Part shown: one piece after another, positions 52,921-60,551 of the stretch
Layout: each line of letters opens with the position of its first letter
Numbering within the stretch: the stretch's first letter is position 1
NCBI GenBank assembly: GCA_002256395.1
Contig: NKJG01000003.1
Span: 124,001-188,000 of the forward strand
Length of the DNA: 64,000 nt
Source of the DNA: Bacteroidetes bacterium B1(2017)
GTDB lineage: Bacteria > Bacteroidota > Bacteroidia > UKL13-3
Direction of reading: 5' to 3'
The notes under the pieces: model-generated
Told to the model about the DNA's origin: nothing
The model's database searches: none
Seen by the model: only the letters and a program-made list of their open reading frames with translations
Position numbers and translations under genes: made by a program

Positions 52921-53980
52921 GTGTAGTGCTTTTTATAAGTAAAAAATAGAGCGCCAAAAACACTATTCCTGAACCTAGTAGTAGACCCGATTTTTGCAAT
53001 AAGCTCAAGTTTAAATCATAATAAAATCTTGAAATAAAATACACAAAAGCTAGGATGCCTATAGCTAAGCCCCATTTATAGTTGGTTTTAAAACTCAAAA
53101 GAATTATTAGTAAAGTGCCTGATATGCCAGGAGAATAGGCGCATAGAGCCAAGAGAAGAATGCTAAGAGTGTAAATAATTATTTTACTGAGCAACCTTTG
53201 AATACTTAATTGCTCCATAATAAAATGGCTACACACTAAAATTAACGCGGTATTTGCTATAGCGCTGAACCAAGTATAATTGCCTGTTAAGCCACCGTAG
53301 GAATTTTCGCCCAAAGGTGCCAAGCCTGTTATAACACTTAGTAGCAAGGCAGCTCGCAAAGCTTGGTATTTATGCGCTGTTTTAAACGTTTTGCTTAAAA
53401 AGAAACCTTCGTTGGTGCAAACCCAATAAAAACTTAACACAACTAATAGGTTGTAAAAGTGTAGCATGTCGGCTTTGTTATTTTGAGTTAATAGTACCAA
53501 TACACTTATGCTGGAAATAATGGCGCTTGAAAATCCAATTAAGGTAGATTCTGTAATTGCGTAAGAAATAATTCCAACTAAGAACATTAATAAGGCTATT
53601 CCATTTTCGTCAATATCTGCCGAATATAAACCCGCTAAAAACATGGCTAAACCACATAAATATAGGGTTATGGCAATAGAATCGTAGCTTAAACTTTTTG
53701 AATAGTAGTGTAATGCCATGCCTCCTGAACTACCTAGTAATCCAAAAAATATAAGTCCTGCTGTTGAATGGTGTAAACCTGCCACTATCATAAAACCTAC
53801 AAATGCTAGAGTTGCAAGAGCTCCTCCCAATATACCTAAAACACTTGTGCTAAGTGCTGGTTTAGGTTCTTTTTCTTTTTCTAGATGTTGTGCTAGCATT
53901 TCCTCTTCACAGCTAAAGTCGGAGCCTTCTTTGACTTTTAAAACTTCAACCAGTGCTAATATATTAGTTGGTGTTTTCAT
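52907..53980 (-). CDS. DUF4401 membrane protein
   Basis: 357 residues. A short soluble N-terminus (about 1-45), then about ten transmembrane helices. Length, topology and the position between DUF2157 and GDYXXLXY genes identify the family. It overlaps the DUF2157 gene by 17 bp and GDYXXLXY by 14 bp, so the three are made together. Confidence 0.88.
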   Translation of the reverse strand: MKTPTNILALVEVLKVKEGSDFSCEEEMLAQHLEKEKEPKPALSTSVLGILGGALATLAFVGFMIVAGLHHSTAGLIFFGLLGSSGGMALHYYSKSLSYDSIAITLYLCGLAMFLAGLYSADIDENGIALLMFLVGIISYAITESTLIGFSSAIISSISVLVLLTQNNKADMLHFYNLLVVLSFYWVCTNEGFFLSKTFKTAHKYQALRAALLLSVITGLAPLGENSYGGLTGNYTWFSAIANTALILVCSHFIMEQLSIQRLLSKIIIYTLSILLLALCAYSPGISGTLLIILLSFKTNYKWGLAIGILAFVYFISRFYYDLNLSLLQKSGLLLGSGIVFLALYFLLIKSTTHEQE

Positions 53981-54929
53981 TGCTCCACTGTTTAGTTAGG
54001 GTCAGAATATATTTGCTCATGAAGGCCACAGCAACAGAAATAAAAATGCATAAAAACAATAAAGACCCTTCATTAATATCTGTTTTATCAACTATAAAAA
54101 CACTTATAGCAATAAGTATACTTAAACTTATAATTGCTAAATTAAGTGTTTTCTTTTCTTTAAAAACTTGGTAAATGCCAGCGCCATAACTTAAAGCCAG
54201 TGGAATTAATAGTAAGCCATAATCTGGTTTTGATGCCAAAATTAAATTGCAAAGAGCTGCCGTTCCAAGTAAGCCAAGCGCAAGTGCAAGTAGGTGTTTG
54301 AGCCAAGATATTTTATAGTTTTTGTCGACCAAGGTTGGATAGAAGTTTACAAATAAATAAGCAAGTATAAGTAAACAATAATGGATAAGCAGCCCAATGT
54401 TTAGGCTCCAATTTAGGCTTACTTGTTGTTGGTATAAAAAAAGTGTGGTATGAACCAAGACAAAAAACAAAAGCCAAAGTGAAGCAAACTGAGTAAGGCA
54501 AACAAGTAATACAATAGAGAGTGTCCAATTAAAGAAAAAATCATATGCATTTGCACCCGTTTGGTAAACCTGGCCAAAAACGGAATACAATACGCCAATT
54601 AAAATTGCTAAAAAGGTTGTAAGTATAGCTTTGGGTAAATAGTTTAATTTGGGTATTATAAGCAAAATGCCCACTGCCAAAAGCAAGCATTCTATAAGCC
54701 CTAGTTTAGCAAACTTATGCAGGCTAGCCCAATTGTAGGCAAAGAAAAACACAATGCCAGCAATACAAAAGCCTAAGCCTAAACTTAGGAAGAGTAGTTT
54801 TAAAAATCCTTGCCAACTTTGTTTGCCAGGGTAAACATGTTTTTGCAAGGTATCTTGAATACGTTCCTTTGGCCAATTGCTAAAGCTGCTAATAAGTTCA
54901 ATGGCGTTTTTATCAAACTTGTTTTCCAT
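53964..54929 (-). CDS. DUF2157 membrane protein
   Basis: 321 residues. An N-terminal cytoplasmic segment (about 1-40; KHVYPGKQSWQGFLKLLF ends it) is followed by nine or ten transmembrane helices, matching DUF2157. First gene of the trio; no clear promoter visible in the 143-bp divergent gap on this strand. Confidence 0.88.
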   Translation of the reverse strand: MENKFDKNAIELISSFSNWPKERIQDTLQKHVYPGKQSWQGFLKLLFLSLGLGFCIAGIVFFFAYNWASLHKFAKLGLIECLLLAVGILLIIPKLNYLPKAILTTFLAILIGVLYSVFGQVYQTGANAYDFFFNWTLSIVLLVCLTQFASLWLLFFVLVHTTLFLYQQQVSLNWSLNIGLLIHYCLLILAYLFVNFYPTLVDKNYKISWLKHLLALALGLLGTAALCNLILASKPDYGLLLIPLALSYGAGIYQVFKEKKTLNLAIISLSILIAISVFIVDKTDINEGSLLFLCIFISVAVAFMSKYILTLTKQWSNENTN

Positions 54930-55044
54930 TTTGTGCCATGCTAATGTAGTTGCAAGCTAGTAATTTTTTATGATAATGATAAATCTCTTGGGTTTATATT
55001 GGGCTTATGTAACATTGGTTACAAAAGCCTAATTTTTAGATTAG

Positions 55045-55052
55045 TATTTTTG
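55045..55052 (+). promoter_or_regulatory. Bacteroidota -7 box for the kelch-like T9SS gene
   Basis: TATTTTTG, exact TAnnTTTG match, 20 bp before the ATG at 55073. The nearest TTGG upstream is 26 bp away, so no consensus -33 box. Confidence 0.45.
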
Positions 55053-55072
55053 ATGCTATTAAAAATACAAGG

Positions 55073-56680
55073 ATGAAAAAGAAATTAGTACTCATGGTTT
55101 CCTTAATAGTTATGGGTGCATCCATATTTGCTCAAACGGCACCTTTTGGAGTTTACCTTGAACCAATAAGTGTTCCTGAACTTGGTGGCTTACAAGCTTA
55201 CGCTTTTGGGCAAAGCAATGGTAAATGCTTGCTTATTGGAGGTAGGTTAGATGGCTTGCATAAAAGACAACCATTCGCTTCATTTGATGTGGCTGGAAAT
55301 AATAATCAATTAATAGTAATTGATTTGGAAACTAAACAGAAATGGACAGCTCCAATAACATCTTTATCTGTTGCTCTGCAAGAACAGTTGAGTTCAACCA
55401 ATATGGAGTTTCACCAAGAAGGTAATTACCTTTATATAATTGGTGGATATGGCTATAATGCAGCTAGTGCCAGCAGAAAAACATTTGCTAATTTAACAGC
55501 TGTGAATGTGCCTTATGTAATTAGTGCTGTAATAAATAGCGCTCCAATTACAAATTATTTCCGACAAATTAGCGACTCTCAATTTGCCGTTACAGGTGGG
55601 CATTTGAAGAAGATAAACTCAACCTATTATTTAGTTGGTGGGAATAGATTTGACGGTAATTATAATCCTATGGGTAACCCCACGTACACGCAGGTGTATA
55701 CCAACGCTATTCGTAAATTTACTATTGTAGATGATGGAACAAACCTAAGTATAACCCACTTGACAACTATTACCGACGCTACAAACTTGCACCGCAGAGA
55801 TTATAATGCTGTTGCTCAAATATTGCCAAATGGAGCTGAGGGAATTACCGCATTTTCAGGCGTGTTTCAACCTACAGTAGATTTGCCTTTTTTAAATAGC
55901 GTTACTATCGATAGCGTTTCATATGCAGTCAATAATACCTTTCAACAATACTATAATCATTATCATTGTGCTGTTTTGCCTTTGTATTCAGTTTCAAAAA
56001 ATGAAATGCATTCTGTTTTCTTTGGCGGTATTGCCCAGTTTTATGATAGTGCTGGGGTTTTGGTTCAGGATAATAATGTACCATTTGTTAAAACAATTGC
56101 CCGCGTAACTAGAAATTCGGATGGAACGATGGCAGAATATAAATTACCTGTTGAAATGCCAGGATTGCTTGGTGCAGGAGCTGAATTTATTCCTGTTCAT
56201 AGTGTTCCGCAGTATTCTAATGAGGTGGTAAAGCTCGACGATTTAGCAAATGATAGCACCATGGTAGGTTATATTTTTGGAGGTATTGCAAGTACTGCAC
56301 CCAATATTTTTTCTGTTAATACAGGTGCTCAAAGTAGTGGCAGTAATCAATTGTTTAAGGTGTATGTTATAAAAAATGCCTCTACAGGAGTGCATGAGTT
56401 AAACAAACAAAGCATTGGAACCTTGAATATGCAAGTTTTTCCTAACCCAAATGATGGTGATTTTGTTGTGAAGTTTAATTTAGCTAGAACAGCAGAAGCG
56501 AAAATTTCTCTCTATGGTATGGATGGGAAAGAAATAGAGGTGAAAGTATTGCCATATCTGAGCTTAGGTGAAAATACCTACCAACGAAAAATAAAGAATC
56601 TTGAAGCTGGTGGAACCTTCTTTTTAACAATTGAAACTCCTTACGAAAAGGCAACTCAAAAGATAATAATTGAGCACTAA
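55073..56680 (+). CDS. T9SS-exported kelch-like beta-propeller protein
   Basis: 535 residues. Signal peptide ends IFAQT (about residue 21). The main part shows kelch-type repeats with di-glycine turns (KCLLIGGRLDG, YLYIIGGYGYN, TYYLVGGNRFDG, HSVFFGGIAQ, VGYIFGGIAS). The last 75 residues are a T9SS sorting domain (MQVFPNPNDGDFVVKF, ending QKIIIEH). Probably a secreted or surface-bound protein for binding; no enzyme motif. It converges with the FmdE-like gene after 4 bp. Confidence 0.85.
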   Translation: MKKKLVLMVSLIVMGASIFAQTAPFGVYLEPISVPELGGLQAYAFGQSNGKCLLIGGRLDGLHKRQPFASFDVAGNNNQLIVIDLETKQKWTAPITSLSVALQEQLSSTNMEFHQEGNYLYIIGGYGYNAASASRKTFANLTAVNVPYVISAVINSAPITNYFRQISDSQFAVTGGHLKKINSTYYLVGGNRFDGNYNPMGNPTYTQVYTNAIRKFTIVDDGTNLSITHLTTITDATNLHRRDYNAVAQILPNGAEGITAFSGVFQPTVDLPFLNSVTIDSVSYAVNNTFQQYYNHYHCAVLPLYSVSKNEMHSVFFGGIAQFYDSAGVLVQDNNVPFVKTIARVTRNSDGTMAEYKLPVEMPGLLGAGAEFIPVHSVPQYSNEVVKLDDLANDSTMVGYIFGGIASTAPNIFSVNTGAQSSGSNQLFKVYVIKNASTGVHELNKQSIGTLNMQVFPNPNDGDFVVKFNLARTAEAKISLYGMDGKEIEVKVLPYLSLGENTYQRKIKNLEAGGTFFLTIETPYEKATQKIIIEH

Positions 56681-56684
56681 ATAA

Positions 56685-57347
56685 TTAGTGGTTTTTACCT
56701 TCGCAATTTGATTTCGCCTTATTAATTATGTCCGTTTTGATAAATGAATTGCTTAATTTAGGGTCCCAATTAAAGTCTGTAATTTCTACTAGTACAAAGA
56801 TCTCTTTTGGATTAGTCTGCAGGATATATTGAGTAAATTCATCTTCTAATTTTTTTAGCGAATTTAATTCGCAGGCAGATAAACGACCATCATTTGCCAG
56901 TTTTCCAAGGCTATCTATTGCATATGGTTTTATTCCAGGTTTTAATTTTATGCCAATGGTTTTTGAATTGTCTTTTCGTTGTACAATAAACAAATAAGGG
57001 ATAGAATCTGAAACATAAAAGGAATTATATTGGTATCGTGCGCCAGTAAGATAAATGGCAATATCTGTAATACAGGGAGACGATTTACTTACGATTCGAG
57101 TATTGGTTCTATCTATTATGCTGTCTGGGTATAACATGCTAAGGCCTTCTCTTAAGCCCATAAAACCTAGCGCCAAACCATCGCAAAGGTGGCCATGAAA
57201 TTTGCCAACATCCTCTAATGTTAGAATGGTAGTTTTGTTTAATCTGCCCTTCGAAAAATCTGTATCCAAAACTTTAATAGTTGGGTTTTGGGCAAAAGTG
57301 CTTCCTAAACCAAGAAGCAGGAAAATTAAACAAAAAAGAAATTTCAT
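56685..57347 (-). CDS. Secreted FmdE-like domain protein
   Basis: 220 residues. Signal peptide ends FAQN (about residue 20). The segment F-H51-G-H-L-C55-D-G-L-A-L-G matches the metal-binding core of FmdE (formylmethanofuran dehydrogenase subunit E) domains, with Asp in place of the usual Pro after Cys. A C-terminal zinc ribbon is not apparent. Export and the ars-like context are unusual. It starts 49 bp after the arsG-like stop and may be the last gene of that operon. The function is unknown; metal or metalloid binding is possible. Confidence 0.8.
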   Translation of the reverse strand: MKFLFCLIFLLLGLGSTFAQNPTIKVLDTDFSKGRLNKTTILTLEDVGKFHGHLCDGLALGFMGLREGLSMLYPDSIIDRTNTRIVSKSSPCITDIAIYLTGARYQYNSFYVSDSIPYLFIVQRKDNSKTIGIKLKPGIKPYAIDSLGKLANDGRLSACELNSLKKLEDEFTQYILQTNPKEIFVLVEITDFNWDPKLSNSFIKTDIINKAKSNCEGKNH

Positions 57348-57396
57348 ATACGTAAAATAACTTGCTTAGAGAATGCTTGCCAGAGTTGTAAAATAA

Positions 57397-58113
57397 TTAG
57401 GAAATTATTTTTAGATAAATTAAAACATAGTAAACACCAGTGCCAACGAAAAGCAATCCGGCAACGATGCGCATAATTTTTTCTGCTTTTTGTATCGCCT
57501 TAAAATAACTGCTCAATCGCGAAAAACTGAAGGCAATAACAAGAGTGAAAAATAGAACTAAAGTTCCTGCTCCAAAGGCATAAAATAGGGGATAGATAAA
57601 CCCTCCTTCATGTTTTATACTCATAGGTATTAAAGCGCCAAAATATAGAGCTCCACTATATGGACAAAAAGCCATGGCAAATAAAATTCCTAATAAAAAG
57701 GCACCTAAAAATCCTTTTTCCTTAAACTTATCGCTCCATTTTTCGGTAAAATTACTGCCTTTTAAAAAATTGACCTTTACTATGTTTAACATAATTAGTC
57801 CAACAAGTATCATAATTGGACCCACAAATTTTTCACCGTTTCCTTGAAAGAATTTTGCTATTTGAAACTTGCTTGCCCCCAAAATTATAATAAGTGCAAT
57901 TCCTGTATACGTTAATGCAAGTCCAAGTGTATATAACAAGCCACTAAGTATAACCTTATTTCTGCCTTCTATATTGTTTTTGGCTATATAGGCTATTGCA
58001 GTAATGTTTGTAGCTAGCGGGCATGGACTAATGGCAGTTAAAATTCCTAGCAAAAATGCCGAAAGAATGGGTAGGTTTGAATAGTTGAGCCATTGGTAAA
58101 TAGTATCATTCAT
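57397..58113 (-). CDS. arsG: ArsG-type aromatic arsenical efflux permease (CcdA/DsbD-like fold)
   Basis: 238 residues with six transmembrane helices of the CcdA/DsbD transmembrane type. Cys31 in AISPCPLATN and Cys150 in AMAFCPYSGALYF lie in the paired helices used for thiol redox in that superfamily. ArsG pumps out trivalent aromatic arsenicals, working with ArsE and ArsF. The 4-bp overlap (ATGA) with the ArsF-like gene and the arsE-like gene upstream support this. A generic CcdA role remains possible. Confidence 0.78.
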   Translation of the reverse strand: MNDTIYQWLNYSNLPILSAFLLGILTAISPCPLATNITAIAYIAKNNIEGRNKVILSGLLYTLGLALTYTGIALIIILGASKFQIAKFFQGNGEKFVGPIMILVGLIMLNIVKVNFLKGSNFTEKWSDKFKEKGFLGAFLLGILFAMAFCPYSGALYFGALIPMSIKHEGGFIYPLFYAFGAGTLVLFFTLVIAFSFSRLSSYFKAIQKAEKIMRIVAGLLFVGTGVYYVLIYLKIIS

Positions 58114-58553
58114 TTTAGGTTTGCTGTTAAGGAACTTACTATTTCTGTAAATTGTGGAATGTATTTTGATTCATCATTGGCCTTCTCAAAAGCAAAATCA
58201 CTCAAGTCAAAAATGCTATCTTTTCCATTTACCACTTTATTAAACATAAGCGCAGTTCCAGTTGCCTCAAATTTTTGTGCAATAGCCGCATTTTTCTCCT
58301 CGTCAACATCTATAATTTGAAAAATAATGGAGCTATCTTTTAATTGTGTGGCAAAATTCAACTGCAAAGCTTTTAAGGTATATGCCTTCATGTTTTTACA
58401 GGTAACGCATTGTCTGGTTCCATGAAAGCAAAACACCTCCAAATAGTTCGTTTTATTGGGGTTTGTCTTGTTCTCCTTTTTTGAAATGTCCGCATTGTTA
58501 CAGGATGCTAAAAGTAAAGTTAAGAATGCTGCAATAAATAATCTTATTTTCAT
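58110..58553 (-). CDS. arsF: ArsF-type lipoprotein (nitrophenylarsenical reductase subunit-like)
   Basis: 147 residues from the ATG at 58553, chosen because it begins the lipoprotein signal (MKIRLFIAAFL, lipobox LLASC); a start at 58589 would add 12 polar residues. The domain contains CFHGTRQCVTCKNM, a thioredoxin-like CxxC region characteristic of ArsF, and a VDEEKNAAIAQKFEATGTAL segment. With ArsE it is thought to reduce nitro-aromatic arsenicals. Overlaps arsG by 4 bp. Confidence 0.8.
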   Translation of the reverse strand: MKIRLFIAAFLTLLLASCNNADISKKENKTNPNKTNYLEVFCFHGTRQCVTCKNMKAYTLKALQLNFATQLKDSSIIFQIIDVDEEKNAAIAQKFEATGTALMFNKVVNGKDSIFDLSDFAFEKANDESKYIPQFTEIVSSLTANLK

Positions 58554-58596
58554 TTGATGCAAGGGTTTTGAGGATTTAGGATCAGACAATTTTGGT

Positions 58597-59571
58597 TTAT
58601 AAAATGAAATTAAAAAAGTAGCCTGATAGAATCATAAAGAAGGCTATGGTGCTAAAGTATATGGCAATCAATTTTACGTTCATTACCTTTTTTAGTAGCA
58701 TTGCTTCTGGCAAGGATAAACCTATTACTCCCATCATAAAGGCAATAGCAGTGCCCAAAGGAACCCCTTTTGCAACCAATACCTGTACTACTGGAATTAC
58801 ACCTGCAGCATTACTATACATTGGCACACCCATTATAACGGCTAATGGAACAGCGTACCACTGACCTTTATTTATATATTGTTCAAAGAAGCCTGTTGGC
58901 AGAAAACCATGCATAGCTGCTCCAATTCCAATTCCAATGATAATGTATAAGGCCACACCTTTAACTATTCCAAATGCCTCCTTTATAATGGTAGGCATTC
59001 TTTTCAAAAGTGGATAGAATTCATCCTCCATTTTTTCTTCCTTTTGAGAATTGGCAATTACAGTTTGAACCCAGGGTGAAAGGTGTTTTTCAAGATTTAA
59101 TTTCCCCATTACAAAGCCCCCTAAAATCCCTAAAGTAATACCTGTGACAACATAAATGGCTGTCACCTTAAAGCCAAAAGCCCCTGCAAATATGGCTATG
59201 GCCACTTCATTTACTAAAGGGGCTGTTATTAAATAAGTAAACGTAATTCCTAATGGAATGCCTCCTTTAACAAAGCCTATAAATAGAGGAACAGAAGAGC
59301 ACGAACAAAATGGAGTTATCACTCCAAAAGTGGAAGCAAATAAATACTCCAATCCGTATAGCTTATTTCTACTTAAAAAATTCCTGACTTTTTCTACAGG
59401 GAAATAGGAATTTACAATACCCATTAGGGTTGTAATAAGAAATAATAATAGCGCAATTTTTAGGGTGTCAAAAACAAAGAAATTTAAGGCCTGACCCAAA
59501 TGGCTTTGAGCGGATACATTTAAAATGGTAAAGATGAGCCAATCGGCAAAATGCTGCACCCAATTAAACAT
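58597..59571 (-). CDS. ArsP-type permease
   Basis: 324 residues with about eight transmembrane helices. Permease family DUF318/ArsP_1 (PF03773): GVITPFCSCSSVPLFIGF, ITAPLVNEVAIAI and LSLPEAMLLKKVMN are visible. ArsP members export trivalent organoarsenicals; others in the family handle copper or zinc. The Cys residues in the CSCSS motif are typical. Between arsE- and arsF-like genes, with 36 and 43 bp gaps. Confidence 0.88.
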   Translation of the reverse strand: MFNWVQHFADWLIFTILNVSAQSHLGQALNFFVFDTLKIALLLFLITTLMGIVNSYFPVEKVRNFLSRNKLYGLEYLFASTFGVITPFCSCSSVPLFIGFVKGGIPLGITFTYLITAPLVNEVAIAIFAGAFGFKVTAIYVVTGITLGILGGFVMGKLNLEKHLSPWVQTVIANSQKEEKMEDEFYPLLKRMPTIIKEAFGIVKGVALYIIIGIGIGAAMHGFLPTGFFEQYINKGQWYAVPLAVIMGVPMYSNAAGVIPVVQVLVAKGVPLGTAIAFMMGVIGLSLPEAMLLKKVMNVKLIAIYFSTIAFFMILSGYFFNFIL

Positions 59572-59607
59572 TGCTTTTAAATATTAAACGGCTTGATTTA
59601 GGTGAGT

Positions 59608-59847
59608 TTAAACACCCAAAAGAGTTTTAATTTCATTTACTTCGGCCACACGCCCCTTTATTTTAATTTCTTCATCAATAATTAAAACTGGGGTTGTTAA
59701 AACATTGTACTTCATCATTTCCTCAATGTCTTCTATTTTAGTAACTTCAGCAGTAATTCCTAATTGTTTTATGGCTTCTAATACATTATTGTAAGTGGTT
59801 TTGCATTTGGCACAGCCGGGGCCTAAAACCTTAATATTCTTTTTCAT
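59608..59847 (-). CDS. arsE: ArsE/MTH895-type thioredoxin-like protein
   Basis: 79 residues, a compact thioredoxin fold. Active-site C12-A-K-C15 in LGPGCAKCKTTYNNV; the cis-proline loop is TTPVLIIDEEIK. The MTH895/ArsE family provides the redox partner for ArsF. First gene of the operon after the repressor; a putative operator lies in the 81-bp gap upstream. Confidence 0.88.
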   Translation of the reverse strand: MKKNIKVLGPGCAKCKTTYNNVLEAIKQLGITAEVTKIEDIEEMMKYNVLTTPVLIIDEEIKIKGRVAEVNEIKTLLGV

Positions 59848-59872
59848 AATGCGGTAGTGTTTTTCTACACTT

Positions 59873-59911
59873 CGAAGGTAGAATTAATATCCTATTCGTA
59901 AAATGACGAAG
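59873..59911 (-). promoter_or_regulatory. Second ArsR operator and possible promoter before arsE
   Basis: CTATTCG-N9-CGAA at 59892-59910 matches the site before arsR at 15 of 20 positions, with the same ATTCG-N8-CGAA spacing (59894-59910). On the minus strand a TTTT (59900-59903) lies 19 bp from TACCTTCG (59873-59880), a one-mismatch -7 box, so the operator would cover the -33 region. Inference from sequence only. Confidence 0.5.
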
Positions 59912-59928
59912 GTCATTTATTTGTGCTA

Positions 59929-60228
59929 TTAATCGAAAAATCCAATTAATACTCCTTTTGCTAGGTACCAGTTTTCTTTATTAATGCAATATTTTGTTTT
60001 AGGAGGGTCTATGAACCCTTGAATTAGGCCTGCCTCGCGTAAAACCTTTAAGTGTTGCGATAAGGTGCTGTTTGCTATGGGTAATTCTTCACTCATGTCG
60101 CCATGATAACAACATGCCTGTTTGCTCAATAATTCCAAAATAGCAATTCTTACAGGATGAGCAAGGGCGTTTCCAAACTTGGCAAGTAACTCCTGTTTAT
60201 CGGTATATTTTTTGCTTTTTTTGAGCAT
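59929..60228 (-). CDS. arsR: ArsR-family transcriptional repressor
   Basis: 99 residues, a winged-helix repressor. ALAHPVRIAILELLSKQ, then C39-C40 in KQACCYHGDMSEEL, and the recognition helix STLSQHLKVLREAGLI. The adjacent Cys pair near helix 3 could bind As(III) or other soft metals, in place of the usual CVCDL pattern. Divided from arsE by an 81-bp gap holding a second operator. Likely autoregulated through the inverted repeat upstream. Confidence 0.92.
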   Translation of the reverse strand: MLKKSKKYTDKQELLAKFGNALAHPVRIAILELLSKQACCYHGDMSEELPIANSTLSQHLKVLREAGLIQGFIDPPKTKYCINKENWYLAKGVLIGFFD

Positions 60229-60243
60229 TTTAATTTAAATACT

Positions 60244-60279
60244 ATTCGCAAATATACGAATTATAGATAAAATTGAAAA
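60244..60279 (-). promoter_or_regulatory. arsR promoter overlapped by an inverted-repeat operator
   Basis: Plus-strand ATTCG (60244-60248), 8-bp spacer, CGAAT (60257-60261), an inverted repeat. Read on the minus strand, the 8-bp spacer is TATATTTG, an exact TAnnTTTG -7 box, with TTTT (60276-60279) 19 bp upstream as a -33 box. The repressor site therefore frames the -7 element, 21 bp before the arsR ATG at 60228. A matching site lies before arsE. Confidence 0.6.
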
Positions 60280-60326
60280 GGTACAAGTAAATAATAGAAG
60301 CAGTGTAATACCTTGTTGAAAAGCAC

Positions 60327-60359
60327 AAAAAAAGAGCTTAGATAATTCTAAGCTCTTTT
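60327..60359 (-). terminator. Terminator of the tRNA-Pro gene
   Basis: Perfect 13-bp stem (60330-60342 with 60347-60359, AAAAGAGCTTAGA and its partner), a 4-base loop, then seven U on the minus strand. It begins 3 bp after the tRNA 3' end. Confidence 0.92.
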
Positions 60360-60361
60360 CG

Positions 60362-60435
60362 TCGGGGTGGCAGGATTCGAACCTACGACCTCCACATCCC
60401 AAATGTGGCGCGATACCAGGCTACGCTACACCCCG
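60362..60435 (-). tRNA. tRNA-Pro (anticodon TGG)
   Basis: 74 nt cloverleaf on the minus strand. The acceptor stem CGGGGTG pairs with CACCCCG, the discriminator is A, and the TTC loop GTTCGAATC is present. The anticodon stem CCACA/TGTGG encloses TTTGGGA, giving anticodon TGG, which reads CCN proline codons. The 3' CCA is not encoded. Followed directly by a terminator. Confidence 0.96.
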
Positions 60436-60551
60436 ATTCCTATTGGATTAGGAGGTGCAAAAATAAGGATAGTTGTGAATTATGCAATTTGTTTCGCATT
60501 TTTCTTTTTAGTTTTCACTAAAACCCCTGATTGTATGGCACTTTTATTGTC

